From positions 1,488,001 through 1,552,000 of the forward strand of contig CP025839.1 of the NCBI GenBank assembly GCA_002953655.1: a stretch of DNA of 64,000 bases, in the 5' to 3' direction. Source of the DNA: Latilactobacillus sakei (GTDB taxonomy: Bacteria; Bacillota; Bacilli; Lactobacillales; Lactobacillaceae). The position numbers and the translations under genes are program-made. The notes under the pieces are model-generated. The model had not been told where the DNA came from, did no database searches, and worked only from the letters and a program-made list of their open reading frames with translations. Below are positions 1-8,458 of this stretch, in pieces; position 1 is the stretch's first letter; each line of letters opens with the position of its first letter.

Positions 1-88
1 CAATAATTCTAGGTTCTGTTCCTTCAGGAAAAACAATCTTAAAATCATGACTCGTAATTTTTGCTTTCAAACTTTCAAATAAATCCAA
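1..88 (-). CDS. pta: Phosphate acetyltransferase, N-terminal fragment (cut by window edge)
   Basis: Only the first 29 codons are in the window; the gene continues past base 1. The peptide has the N-terminus typical of Firmicute phosphotransacetylase (DLFESLKAKI, then IVFPEGTEPRI). Pta interconverts acetyl-CoA and acetyl phosphate in the cytosol. I place the start at the TTG at 88-86, because a GGAGG ribosome site (98-102) lies 8-9 bases upstream; an in-frame ATG at 103 would place that ribosome site inside the gene. It follows ung on the same strand with a 90-bp gap that holds a candidate promoter. The identity rests on the short N-terminus and is probable rather than certain. Confidence 0.8.
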   Translation of the reverse strand, partial: MDLFESLKAKITSHDFKIVFPEGTEPRII

Positions 89-131
89 AATAGTAACCTC
101 CATAAAAGCGTTTTATTTATAATCTGATACA

Positions 132-160
132 ATCATACAACGTTTCTTATCGTCCGACAA
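132..160 (-). promoter_or_regulatory. Candidate promoter for pta
   Basis: Read on the minus strand there is TTGTCG (160-155), a 17-base spacer and TATGAT (137-132), followed by the pta ribosome site. The -35 box matches only partly. The gap is also bounded by a 12-bp direct repeat (107-118 and 173-184). Confidence 0.4.
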
Positions 161-178
161 GTCAATAATGAGAGCGTT

Positions 179-868
179 TTATTTTTGTTCAGAAACGTCT
201 TGTGGTAATTGCCAATTAATGGGCGTCATTGCCCACTGTTTTAACTGCTGATTTGTTTGTGAAAATGGTTTGGAACCAAAAAAGCCATGATAGGCTGCTA
301 GCGGACTTGGATGAACAGCCGTTAACACCACATTTTGACTTTCATCAATTAAGGCCCGTTTTGCCTTGGCCGCATTGCCCCATAAAATAAAGACCACATG
401 CCCGCGTTTTGATAAAGCCGCGATCGCCGCATCAGTTAGTTGTTCCCAACCTTGTTGGCGATGAGAATTAGCTTGACCAGCTCGGACAGTCAACACAGTA
501 TTCAATAGGAAAACACCTTGATCTGCCCAGGCCTTCAAATAGCCATGATTGACAGGGATAAATCCGACATCCGTTTGTAATTCCTTATAGATATTCTTCA
601 ATGACGGTGGCACTTTAACCCCTGGTAATACTGAAAAACTGCACCCGTGCGCTTGGTGGGGGCCGTGATAAGGGTCTTGGCCTAATATGACAACCTTCAC
701 CTGTTCAAATGGTGTCCACTCAAAAGCTTGAAAAATATGATGCATTTCCGGATAAACCACAGTCGTTGCGTATTCTTGTTTCAAGAATTGGTGCAACTGA
801 CCATAATAAGGTTTGGCAAATTCTGGTGCTAAGACAGTTTGCCAATCATTATGAATAATTGTTTTCAT
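179..868 (-). CDS. ung: Uracil-DNA glycosylase, family 1
   Basis: Removes uracil from DNA to start base-excision repair. The 229-residue protein has the full family-1 length. The water-activating motif GQDPYHGP is at residues 63-70 (catalytic Asp65), the uracil-pocket stretch LLNTVLTV is at 121-128, and the DNA-intercalation loop HPSPL is at 186-190. It starts at ATG 868, preceded by a GGTGA-type ribosome site. It lies immediately upstream of pta, and the two may be partly co-transcribed. Nothing looks broken. Confidence 0.97.
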   Translation of the reverse strand: MKTIIHNDWQTVLAPEFAKPYYGQLHQFLKQEYATTVVYPEMHHIFQAFEWTPFEQVKVVILGQDPYHGPHQAHGCSFSVLPGVKVPPSLKNIYKELQTDVGFIPVNHGYLKAWADQGVFLLNTVLTVRAGQANSHRQQGWEQLTDAAIAALSKRGHVVFILWGNAAKAKRALIDESQNVVLTAVHPSPLAAYHGFFGSKPFSQTNQQLKQWAMTPINWQLPQDVSEQK

Positions 869-983
869 TTTTTCACCTCACCGATTAGTTTATCTTGTTT
901 TAACACAAGTTGCTAGAAGAATGTGCCCGCCCATGCTAAGATATAATTAAGTCTTTAAAAATACGTTTTCAGGAGGAATTGAT

Positions 984-1871
984 TTGATTTCACTTATCGC
1001 ATCTGACATGGACGGTACCCTTTTAAATGATAAAATGCAGGTTTCTGACGGTAACATCAACGCCATCAAAGCAGCTCAAGACGCTGGGATTGAATTCATC
1101 GTCGCTACCGGGCGCAGTCGCAACGAAGCACTGCCACTAATGGCTGAAGGTGGTATCAAACCAGCCTTAATCACTATGAATGGCGCTCAAGTTTTCGATC
1201 AATTGGGCAACGAAGTCATCAACATTCCAATTGAACCGGCTACTGTCGTGGCAGTTACGGATGAATTACGCGCTAGTGGTTACTACTTTGAATTGATGAC
1301 CACTGCTGGTAATTACTCTGACAGCCAAGTCAATCGGATCCAAAACGTGGCCGACTTATTAGTCGACCTTAATCCTGATACCAGTTATAAAATTGCCGTT
1401 GCCCTAGCTGCAGCGCGCCTAGAATTAATGAATATCAACTATGTCGATGATCATTATGCCGGCATTATTGCCGATCCAACCATCAAAATTGTTAAAATTA
1501 TTGCCTTTAGTACCAAAGGCCTCGCTGATCTAGAACCCGTGAAGGTTTTCTGTGAAGAACGCGGTGATTTAATTGTCACCTCTTCTTCAAGCAATAACAT
1601 CGAAATCAACCATATCAATGCACAAAAAGGGATTGCCCTTGCAGCCTATGCCAAAGAAAAAGGAATTCCAATGTCTGAAACAATGGCAATCGGTGATAAT
1701 CTCAATGATTATTCCATGATCGAAGCAGCTGGCATCGGGGTGGCAATGGCTAATGCGGTCCCAACAATTACCGACTTAGCCAATTATCATACTGCTAAGA
1801 ATACGCAGGATGGTGTTGCCCAAGCCATTTATCACGCGATTGATATTAACCAAGCATCTGAGAAGAAGTGA
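984..1871 (+). CDS. Cof-type HAD-IIB sugar-phosphate phosphatase
   Basis: A HAD hydrolase of the Cof/YidA group, which dephosphorylates small phosphorylated metabolites; the substrate cannot be read from sequence. The nucleophile motif DMDGT is at residues 8-12, ATGR is at 41-44, and the metal-binding loop GDNLND is at 237-242, with the C2 cap between them. Start is the TTG at 984, which has a strong AGGAGG 8 bases upstream; no ATG nearby fits. It is followed after 6 bp by the next gene, so the two are probably one operon. Confidence 0.93.
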   Translation: MISLIASDMDGTLLNDKMQVSDGNINAIKAAQDAGIEFIVATGRSRNEALPLMAEGGIKPALITMNGAQVFDQLGNEVINIPIEPATVVAVTDELRASGYYFELMTTAGNYSDSQVNRIQNVADLLVDLNPDTSYKIAVALAAARLELMNINYVDDHYAGIIADPTIKIVKIIAFSTKGLADLEPVKVFCEERGDLIVTSSSSNNIEINHINAQKGIALAAYAKEKGIPMSETMAIGDNLNDYSMIEAAGIGVAMANAVPTITDLANYHTAKNTQDGVAQAIYHAIDINQASEKK

Positions 1872-1877
1872 TGGGTT

Positions 1878-2396
1878 ATGCCTGATTTATACATTAAGCA
1901 TCAAGCAAGCGCCTTAAAAGGGGTTTCAACGATTATGGATGACCACCAACGGCCCCTGTTCTTACTCGTTGGTAATCGTGGCTTACGTCAAGATGGTTTT
2001 TCACTGTACCAACTATCAGGTGAATTACTCGGTGAAATCAAACAAAAATCACTTGGCTTTTCACCCAGTTTTGAACTATTCCAAGATGGCCAATCAATTG
2101 GCAGCCTCCAAAAAATTTGGGGCGTTTGGCGCGAATTCGTCTATGTCAAAAATCTTAATTGGCTAATTATGGGGGATTTAATTCAAAATCAATATCGCAT
2201 CATCTATCATACCCAGACCATTATGCAAACCAGCGTTATCTTGACCAGTGCCGGCCCAACTTTCAAATTAACGATTGCCAAAGAGGCTGATCAAGTCTCT
2301 TGTATCCTGATTGCGGCCGTTTTGAATCATTGGGTTTATACCCAACCAAAAGCCTTCATTCGTAAACTAGCCCCTAACACACTTCGCTTTAGTTAA
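1878..2396 (+). CDS. LURP-one/tubby-C-like domain protein (YxjI-like), tentative
   Basis: A 172-residue soluble protein rich in alternating beta strands and aromatics. The pattern (LLVGNRG, FSLYQLSGELLGEIKQKS, a WREFVYVKNLNWLIMGD stretch) resembles the LURP-one-related/tubby C-terminal family, whose bacterial members have no settled biochemical role. No signal peptide or membrane span is seen. It starts 6 bp after the HAD phosphatase and ends just before an intrinsic terminator, so it is the last gene of a two-gene unit. The family call is from fold-like pattern only. Confidence 0.6.
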   Translation: MPDLYIKHQASALKGVSTIMDDHQRPLFLLVGNRGLRQDGFSLYQLSGELLGEIKQKSLGFSPSFELFQDGQSIGSLQKIWGVWREFVYVKNLNWLIMGDLIQNQYRIIYHTQTIMQTSVILTSAGPTFKLTIAKEADQVSCILIAAVLNHWVYTQPKAFIRKLAPNTLRFS

Positions 2397-2403
2397 GTAC
2401 ATG

Positions 2404-2431
2404 AGCCACCGTCAAAAGCGGTGGCTTTTTT
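2404..2431 (+). terminator. Intrinsic terminator after the HAD/LURP-one unit
   Basis: An 8-bp perfect stem (AGCCACCG with CGGTGGCT), a 7-base loop and a six-base T run. Confidence 0.9.
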
Positions 2432-2524
2432 GCTGCCCAACGTTAAATTCATAAAAATTTGCGTCTCCTTTTTATAATTGGTATAGTTGAATATGTTATT
2501 TTTAAAATTAAAGGGGTCTTTACA

Positions 2525-3256
2525 ATGCCAACTGGCGTCATTATTAATTCATTATCCGTCTTATTCGGCGGTATTATCGGTGGTTTACTGGGTGATAAAC
2601 TATCCGCTAGATTTAAAACAGAGATCACTTTAATCTTCGGTGTTTGTTCAATGGGGATGGGCATCAATGCCATTGTCGTGATGCAAAATATGCCAGCCGT
2701 TATCCTCGCCATTGTTTTAGGAACCGGCATTGGTTTAGCCGTTCACTTTGGTCACTGGATTGATCGCGGCGCCATTTTAATGGAAAAGCCAATCTCCAAA
2801 TTATTCCCTGTTCGTAATACCACTTTAACCGATGCTGAATTTATTTCAGCCCTCGTCACCGTCATTGTTTTATTTTGTGCTGGCGGCACCGGTATCTATG
2901 GGACGCTTGATGCCGGTATGACCGGTAATAGCACCATCCTGATTTCCAAATCAGTGCTCGATTTCTTCACCGCTGCAATTTTTGCTTGCAACTTAGGCTA
3001 CGTCGTTTCGGCGATTGCTATCCCACAATTTATTATCTTCTATATTATTTTCTTACTCGCTAAATTAATCTTCCCATTAACCAATCCCAGCATGATTGCT
3101 GATTTCAAAGCCTGTGGTGGCTTTTTAATGCTCGCAACTGGTTTCCGCATGGTTAAAATTAAAGAGTTCCCGATTGCGGATATGATTCCGGCGATGATCC
3201 TCGTCATGCCACTTAGCTGGCTATGGACCACAGTGATTATGCCGTTGTTATCGTAA
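2525..3256 (+). CDS. DUF554 family membrane protein
   Basis: A 243-residue integral membrane protein with about six or seven hydrophobic segments. It has the N-terminus characteristic of DUF554/YdfK-like proteins (PTGVIINSLSVLFGGIIGGLLGD) and the conserved FCAGGTGIYG-like stretch mid-protein. The function of the family is not established; a transport role is only guessed in the literature. I chose ATG 2525 because an AAAGGGG ribosome site precedes it; the open frame extends 22 codons upstream without a ribosome site. It is monocistronic between two terminators. Confidence 0.85.
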   Translation: MPTGVIINSLSVLFGGIIGGLLGDKLSARFKTEITLIFGVCSMGMGINAIVVMQNMPAVILAIVLGTGIGLAVHFGHWIDRGAILMEKPISKLFPVRNTTLTDAEFISALVTVIVLFCAGGTGIYGTLDAGMTGNSTILISKSVLDFFTAAIFACNLGYVVSAIAIPQFIIFYIIFLLAKLIFPLTNPSMIADFKACGGFLMLATGFRMVKIKEFPIADMIPAMILVMPLSWLWTTVIMPLLS

Positions 3257-3274
3257 AATTAAGATTCAGTCACC

Positions 3275-3324
3275 AAACTAAAAAAACGTTATTAGCATTC
3301 GTGCTAATAACGTTTTTTAGTTTA
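3275..3324. terminator. Bidirectional terminator with TTCG loop
   Basis: A ~22-bp stem with a single bulge and a UUCG tetraloop (3298-3301). The A and T runs on the two sides let it serve both the DUF554 gene and the convergent minus-strand gene at 3329. Confidence 0.9.
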
Positions 3325-3328
3325 GTAG

Positions 3329-4189
3329 TCAATACGATACCGGATACTCGTACCGGCTTGGAATTAATTTATATGCTTCATTTGACTCATACAAATTACG
3401 AGACTGCTGGTTTTCTAACTCAATTTCATACAGACTACCCACTGGAAAATTCCGAATTATGTCTATGGGTAAATATTTCTGCATCATTGGTTCAGATAGT
3501 CCCTCATCGTCGGATTCAATCAAATCAGCGAGCATCCCCGTTGACATCTCTTTTACCGGAATATATTTTTTAATATAAAAATAAGTTCTACTATTCGTCT
3601 GTCGGCTTAGCCACTGGATTCTTTCTTTGAATGGTCTCGTTTTTAGCCACGGATAATGCTCCAAAAAACGACGCCAAAAAGCGAGTTCAGTTGAGTAAAA
3701 GCGAATCTCCCCGCCATTGGTCAAATCATTTATTTCTGTTCTATTGGCACTTCCCTCTAATAAACCACTCAGCATTTCAGAAACTGGTTGATTGAATTCT
3801 GAATATTCGTTGGACTTCTCCAAAAGCATTGTTTCATGTTTTGATAAGTCAACAATATTAGGGGTTGTCGAAGTGCCTCGAAATGAATACTCACTATTTC
3901 CTGACATTGATTTCATATATAGTCTGGTCAAAGCCTTTTTACGTTGCGCTTTCGTCAATTTAACGGTTACGTCAAAACCACCCGCTTCATCAGCAAACAT
4001 TCGATCATGCGTTATCTTAGGCGTTATCCCCAGCACGGTTCGATAATAGCGATCACCTGCCGCCACATATGGTCCGTAGCTTGCTTTTGGTACATGACAC
4101 ATCGTTAAAATCAGTACACCAAATAACAGCATGACGGTTAGGCAGCCAATTGAACAGCCCGTTGCACAGCTCATCGTTTTTCGCTTCAT
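3329..4189 (-). CDS. Membrane-anchored protein of unknown function
   Basis: I do not recognise this 286-residue protein. A short basic N-terminus with clustered cysteines (SCATGCSIGC, residues 7-16) leads into one hydrophobic segment (about 17-31, ending LILTMC). The rest is soluble and polar, with many Arg, Glu and Tyr, so it is probably N-terminally anchored with an extracytoplasmic body. LTMC is a poor lipobox because Met occupies the -1 position, so lipidation is doubtful. It sits alone between two terminators. Frame, length and a possible AAAT-spaced start support a real gene. Confidence 0.65.
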   Translation of the reverse strand: MKRKTMSCATGCSIGCLTVMLLFGVLILTMCHVPKASYGPYVAAGDRYYRTVLGITPKITHDRMFADEAGGFDVTVKLTKAQRKKALTRLYMKSMSGNSEYSFRGTSTTPNIVDLSKHETMLLEKSNEYSEFNQPVSEMLSGLLEGSANRTEINDLTNGGEIRFYSTELAFWRRFLEHYPWLKTRPFKERIQWLSRQTNSRTYFYIKKYIPVKEMSTGMLADLIESDDEGLSEPMMQKYLPIDIIRNFPVGSLYEIELENQQSRNLYESNEAYKLIPSRYEYPVSY

Positions 4190-4266
4190 TTCTAAATGAT
4201 CCCCCCAATTTTACCGTTCTATAGTTAACGCATTAAACCGCTTTTCCATTAGTATATCATGATTAA

Positions 4267-4310
4267 AGCAAAAGGCTCGGACAAACGTAAATTTGTCCGA
4301 GCCTTTTGCT
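4267..4310. terminator. Terminator hairpin, GGACAAA-core family
   Basis: A perfect 19-bp stem (4267-4285 with 4292-4310) and a 6-base loop. The inner part is the GGACAAA/TTTGTCC core shared with seven other hairpins in this window (11847, 22721, 25843, 35427, 46965, 55359, 63051); the outer part differs. It terminates the GNAT gene. Confidence 0.85.
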
Positions 4311-4321
4311 AAAATTTTAAA

Positions 4322-4885
4322 TTAAATTGCTTTGACCATATGTTCATAACGGTGATCGCCAATCATTAGCTCACCTTTTTTTACAAAACCCATGCGCTCA
4401 TATAATTTCTTAGCACCGGGATTTTGTAAATCGACGCTCAGACTAATCATCTTCTCGCCGCGTTGTTTCAAGTAATCAGGCAAGGCCTTCAAAAGAGCGG
4501 TCCCAACACCACGGCCTTGTGCGTGTTCAGCCACAGCTAGTGTGTCTAAATACCATTCACCAGGTTGGGCTTCTTTATCCGTGAAAAAGCGTGTTTCTTC
4601 AGGTAAGCCGATTTGTGGGAAAAGTGGTGCTAATGCATCATCAATGTGGGCTTCCTTTTCTTCCGGGAAACCGACGACAATCCCTAGTATTTCACCGTCT
4701 TCTTCATAAACAAGCGTATTAGCGTAACTATATCGGTATTCCGGCATTTTAAATGCTTGTTCTAAGATCTTAAATAAATTTTCGAGCGGTATCTCCTGAA
4801 AAAGTGGCATCTCCATTTCTTCAAAAACAATATTAATAATGGGTAAGACACTTTGTGCATCTTCAATTGTTGCTTGACGAATCAT
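4322..4885 (-). CDS. GNAT family N-acetyltransferase
   Basis: Transfers an acetyl group from acetyl-CoA to an unidentified amine. The 187-residue protein shows the acetyl-CoA pyrophosphate loop QGRGVG at residues 123-128, after the beta-strand YLDTLAV, and the C-terminal LYERMGF motif at 161-167. The N-terminal half (IRQATIEDAQSV) is typical of the RimI-like subgroup, but the substrate cannot be assigned. ATG 4885 is preceded by a GGAGG site. It is transcribed alone and ends at the terminator hairpin next to it. Confidence 0.92.
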   Translation of the reverse strand: MIRQATIEDAQSVLPIINIVFEEMEMPLFQEIPLENLFKILEQAFKMPEYRYSYANTLVYEEDGEILGIVVGFPEEKEAHIDDALAPLFPQIGLPEETRFFTDKEAQPGEWYLDTLAVAEHAQGRGVGTALLKALPDYLKQRGEKMISLSVDLQNPGAKKLYERMGFVKKGELMIGDHRYEHMVKAI

Positions 4886-4947
4886 TCAAAAACCTCCTTC
4901 AATATCCTTTAAGCATACGGGGGAATTCGCAAATCGTCAACTTTCAA

Positions 4948-5619
4948 CTAATCTAAATCTGCACGATAGTCGGCCATTTTCTTAGCAAACAACTCCCCAT
5001 TAGTCGGTGGCGTATAGGTCAACGCATTGGCGCCGGCTTCAATCGTGGTTAAAATAGTGTCTTCATCATGACCACTGGTTGCAATAATTGGAATCTGGGG
5101 GTACTTTTGGCGAATCGCTTTAATAATCGTGGGTGTTTTCGCCGCACCGCTCACATTAAGAATTGAAACCCCAGCTTCAATCTGGGCTGCATAGTTCTGC
5201 CGTTCAGAAACAACCGTCCCAACGATCGGCACATCCACTACCTTATTAATCATCCTAATCGTCTCAACAGGGGTTGGCGCATTAACCACCACCCCCATCG
5301 AGCCAGCTGCTTCTGCCAATAAGCCCATGTACGCTGAGCGACTACCCGCTGTCAGCCCACCACCAATCCCGTTTAAAACCGGAATGGTCGCCACATTACT
5401 GATCGCATTCATGACTGCCGGATGCGGCGTAAACGGATAGACGGCTAATACAGCATCCGCATTCGTATTATTGACAATCGCCACATCAGTCGTGAAGATT
5501 AACGTTTTAATTTTCTGGCCTAAAATTTTGATGCCCCCGACTTGGCGGGCTATGGCCGGTGGTCCCACAACACTTGTTTTAAGCGGCGTATAAATTTCCG
5601 GTACGAATTTTTCAGTCAT
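4948..5619 (-). CDS. TIM-barrel protein downstream of PdxR-like regulator
   Basis: A 223-residue protein with repeated beta-alpha units typical of a phosphate-binding TIM barrel: VLNGIGGGLTAG, VDVPIVGTVVSERQNYAAQIEAGVSILNVSGAAKTP, then IPIIATSGHDEDTILTTIEAGANALTYTP. The glycine-rich ends resemble phosphate loops of thiazole-synthase, indole-glycerol-phosphate-synthase or NAD(P)H-flavin-type barrels, but no single family is clear; homologues are often labelled only as hydrolase. Its start lies 3 bp after the MocR regulator stop, so the two are one operon. That context suggests, without proof, a role connected with vitamin B6 or PLP-related metabolites. Confidence 0.75.
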   Translation of the reverse strand: MTEKFVPEIYTPLKTSVVGPPAIARQVGGIKILGQKIKTLIFTTDVAIVNNTNADAVLAVYPFTPHPAVMNAISNVATIPVLNGIGGGLTAGSRSAYMGLLAEAAGSMGVVVNAPTPVETIRMINKVVDVPIVGTVVSERQNYAAQIEAGVSILNVSGAAKTPTIIKAIRQKYPQIPIIATSGHDEDTILTTIEAGANALTYTPPTNGELFAKKMADYRADLD

Positions 5620-5622
5620 TAA

Positions 5623-7050
5623 TTAACCCTCCTCATTTAAAAGTCGTTGTAAGCGCTGCGCCAATACCGTTAGTTGAGAAGCATTGAGCCGCGCAAAATT
5701 AATTCGAAATGCGGCCTGGTGTGCCCCAAATAACGTGCCTGGTGCCAATGCCACATGTGCTGCAATAAACGGCGCTAGTGCATACGGTTTAACTGCTCGG
5801 GTCCCCCAAATATAAAAGCCACCTTGCGCCACACTGAACTGCCAGTCAGGCAATGCGCGCGTCAAAACTTGTTGCGTCTGCAGCGCTCTTGTCTGTAGTT
5901 GTTGGCGCAATGCGACTAATTGTGTTTGAAAATGCGGCGCCTGAATTGCCAAGGTTGCCATCACTTGCGACATAATACTTGGGACTAAATCCATTTCCCG
6001 CTGCACACGGACCAATTGGTCGATGACTTGTGGCGTTGCGGCGACCCACCCGATTCGGGTACTGGCGCCCATAATCTTTGATAAAGAACTCATATAAATC
6101 ACGTTTTCGGGATCAAGTTGCTTTAGCGTTGGCAAGGCTGGCGTCGTTTCAAAACGTAACCAGCCAAAAACATCATCTTCAACAATCGGCACTTGATAAG
6201 TCTGGCAAAGCCGAATAACTGCCTGCCGTCGTTCTAAACTCATGACTTGCCCGGTTGGATTTTGATAATTGGGATTGAGTATCACTAATTTAATGCGATG
6301 CTTTACAATCAATTGCTCCAACGCAGCCAATTGAATGCCTTCTGTATCAAGAGGTGCCCCAAACGAGCGAATCCCTGTTGCTTCAAATAACGTCGCTTCG
6401 TGGAAAAAGGATGGCGATTCAACCGCCACTGCATCCCCCGGTACCAATAAGCCCTGTAACACTAGAAAGAGTGATTGTTGCGCACCCGCTGTCAGTAAAA
6501 GCTGGCCTTCAGGTAACACTAATTTTTGGTTCTCCTGATTTAACCGATTAATCGCCGTTAACAATGGCGCGTACCCCAGTCGCGTTTCCGCTTCTTGGGC
6601 CCGGTTAAAATCTTGCCACGTTAACGGTGGAAATTGAAATTGGGGCATCAAATCAGCTGGTAAGTCACTCGAATAAACATCAATTAAATCGGCGGGTTGC
6701 TGTGCAATCAAGTGTTGGAGTGCTTGGCGCTTGGCTTGCCCGACTTGAAAAGGTTGCGACGTTAAATACGTATGCCAATTAACACGATGCTGCACCTGTT
6801 GTTCACCGACTTGTTGGCTAACAAAGGTCCCACTCCCCACGCGCCGCACCAATATGCCATCAGTCGTCAGCTCGTCAAATGCTCGCGTCACAGTCGAGCG
6901 ATTCACCGCCAATTGTGTTGCTAACCACCGTTCTGCCGGTAATTGTTCGCCCGGCGATAATAACCCCTGCTCTAACAGGTTAATCACCATTTTTTTAATC
7001 GCTAAATATTTTGGTTTCTGTGCTGGTAAATAACGCGCCCAATCGATCAA
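5623..7050 (-). CDS. pdxR: MocR/PdxR-type GntR regulator with aminotransferase domain
   Basis: A fusion of a GntR winged helix (residues about 15-80, with AERWLATQLAVNRSTVTRAF as recognition region) and a class-I aminotransferase-like domain. That domain contains NPNYQNPTG (259-267), EDD (291-293) and SLSK with the PLP-binding Lys325. Known MocR proteins of this layout sense PLP and control vitamin B6 genes. I place the start at TTG 7050 (475 residues), because GAGAGGTGAGGA lies directly upstream; the open frame extends to 7173, into the divergent gene. It faces a pyridoxine-kinase-like gene across a palindromic operator, which strongly suggests B6 control. Confidence 0.88.
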   Translation of the reverse strand: MIDWARYLPAQKPKYLAIKKMVINLLEQGLLSPGEQLPAERWLATQLAVNRSTVTRAFDELTTDGILVRRVGSGTFVSQQVGEQQVQHRVNWHTYLTSQPFQVGQAKRQALQHLIAQQPADLIDVYSSDLPADLMPQFQFPPLTWQDFNRAQEAETRLGYAPLLTAINRLNQENQKLVLPEGQLLLTAGAQQSLFLVLQGLLVPGDAVAVESPSFFHEATLFEATGIRSFGAPLDTEGIQLAALEQLIVKHRIKLVILNPNYQNPTGQVMSLERRQAVIRLCQTYQVPIVEDDVFGWLRFETTPALPTLKQLDPENVIYMSSLSKIMGASTRIGWVAATPQVIDQLVRVQREMDLVPSIMSQVMATLAIQAPHFQTQLVALRQQLQTRALQTQQVLTRALPDWQFSVAQGGFYIWGTRAVKPYALAPFIAAHVALAPGTLFGAHQAAFRINFARLNASQLTVLAQRLQRLLNEEG

Positions 7051-7075
7051 GTCCTCACCTCTCTTTAAGTGTATA

Positions 7076-7107
7076 AATTGGCTGGTAAAAAAACAAGCCA
7101 ATTGGCT
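7076..7107. promoter_or_regulatory. Candidate PdxR operator between divergent genes
   Basis: A perfect 12-bp palindrome AGCCAATTGGCT lies at 7096-7107. Its half-site AATTGGCT is repeated at 7076-7083, in direct orientation 24 bp away. It sits in the 112-bp divergent gap. Direct-repeat plus palindrome arrangements are usual for MocR-type regulators. Confidence 0.55.
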
Positions 7108-7162
7108 CTTTTGTCCCATCACCCTATCCGTTAAGGTTAATATAACCAAAAGGAGGCGGCTT

Positions 7163-7957
7163 ATGTCAAACATTCTAACTATTGCTGGTTCTGATACATT
7201 GGGTGGCGGGGGCTTACAGGCGGATTTAAAAACCTTCGAAGCCTTCGGTCACTTCGGCGTCAGTGCCATGACCTGCCTCGCAACGGTCATGCCGGATCAA
7301 ACTTTTCAAATTCAGAATATCGAAACTAAAACGGTATTGGCCCAGATTGAAGCCATCTTACATTACGTCCCACTAACGACTGTCAAAATCGGCTTAATCA
7401 ACGATGCCACCACCCTTGAAAAAATTGGTCGTCTTTTACAAAAACAACCGCATTTGCAAATCATCACGGATCCTGTTTTGGCCTTCAAAGAAACCACTAA
7501 TCAATTACAACAACACTACCTAGCTAGTCTGCAGGCATTCTTATTACCGCAATCCCTAGTCGTGACCCCTAATCTGGTTGAAGCGCAATTACTAAGTGGC
7601 TTACCTCAGATTCAGACACGGGCAGAACTGGAACAAGCCGCAACGATTATCCAATCTCTCGGGCCACAACATGTCGTTATCAAGGGCGGACAACGATTCC
7701 CTGGTGATGACGCCATTGATTTGTTGCGCAGTGGTACAACTAACCACTACCTCAGCGCACCCCGCTTAACGAGCACAACTCGCAACGGTGCTGGCTGTAC
7801 CTTATCGGCCGCTATTACCGCTGAAATTGCAAGCGGACGTGATGTGTATCCGGCGGTTAAAGTGGCTAAACAATTCGTCTATCACGGGATTCAAAACGGC
7901 ATTCAACTGCGCCACGGCTTCGGTAATGTGCGCCAAGGAGGTTCATATGAATTTTAA
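7163..7957 (+). CDS. pdxK: Pyridoxine/hydroxymethylpyrimidine kinase family (PdxK/ThiD-like)
   Basis: A ribokinase-fold kinase of 264 residues that phosphorylates B6 vitamers or HMP. Visible motifs are GSDTLGGGGLQADLKTF (9-25), TPNLVEA (135-141), IKGG (173-176) and the anion-hole motif NGAGC (208-212). The short TRNGAGCT form and the PdxR-like neighbour favour pyridoxine kinase over the thiamine enzyme ThiD, but sequence alone cannot exclude HMP kinase. It starts at ATG 7163 with an AGGAGG site. It overlaps the next gene by 11 bp. Confidence 0.82.
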   Translation: MSNILTIAGSDTLGGGGLQADLKTFEAFGHFGVSAMTCLATVMPDQTFQIQNIETKTVLAQIEAILHYVPLTTVKIGLINDATTLEKIGRLLQKQPHLQIITDPVLAFKETTNQLQQHYLASLQAFLLPQSLVVTPNLVEAQLLSGLPQIQTRAELEQAATIIQSLGPQHVVIKGGQRFPGDDAIDLLRSGTTNHYLSAPRLTSTTRNGAGCTLSAAITAEIASGRDVYPAVKVAKQFVYHGIQNGIQLRHGFGNVRQGGSYEF

Positions 7958-8447
7958 ACAGCGTCAAATACCCGTTATTGCGATTCTAACGGCCCTCACC
8001 GTTTCTTTATCTATGTTATTCATCATTCCCGTCCCAGCAACTAAAGGCTTTGTCACGCTCTGTGAAGTGGGTATTTACACCACAGCGATTATTTTGAAGA
8101 ATCCCGGCGGTTTAGCAGTTGGTGCGTTAAGTGGTTTACTAATCGATTTATTATCAGGTTATCCTGAATGGTGCTTATTCTCTCTTATCATTCATGGTAC
8201 CCAAGGCTTTGTTGTAGCGTACCTCACCCGCAATGATGAACGGCCCAGACGCTTATTCATGCCACTGTTCTGCGGGAGCGTCATCATGGTCGTTGGTTAT
8301 TGTTTAGCCACGAGCTGGCTTTTCGGTTGGGCCGCAGGAATCGCCTCTATTTTGAGCAATATCGTCCAAAATGGCTTCGGTATTTTAGTCACAGTTCCCT
8401 TAGTCAAACAACTTTACCGGGTTCGTCCCCAACTTTTTAGTGAATAG
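7947..8447 (+). CDS. ECF transporter S component, probably for a B6 vitamer
   Basis: A 166-residue hydrophobic protein with about six membrane segments. It has the early alanine- and leucine-rich helix ([18 protein letters not shown]) typical of S components of energy-coupling-factor vitamin transporters. The start is ATG 7947, with AAGGAGG 6 bases upstream and inside the end of the kinase gene, so translation is probably coupled. Energising subunits (EcfA/A'/T) are not in the window and would be shared. Coupling to the kinase and the PdxR-like regulator suggests pyridoxine as substrate; thiamine precursors are the alternative. Confidence 0.8.
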   Translation: MNFKQRQIPVIAILTALTVSLSMLFIIPVPATKGFVTLCEVGIYTTAIILKNPGGLAVGALSGLLIDLLSGYPEWCLFSLIIHGTQGFVVAYLTRNDERPRRLFMPLFCGSVIMVVGYCLATSWLFGWAAGIASILSNIVQNGFGILVTVPLVKQLYRVRPQLFSE

Positions 8448-8458
8448 GAGTTTTTTAT

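Noticed and set aside
3223-3573. Plus-strand frame after the DUF554 gene
   Set aside because: It crosses a strong terminator and is antisense to the orphan gene.
7051-7173. Longer MocR start at 7173
   Set aside because: It would overlap the divergent kinase gene, has no ribosome site, and adds 41 residues outside the GntR domain; TTG 7050 has a clear site.
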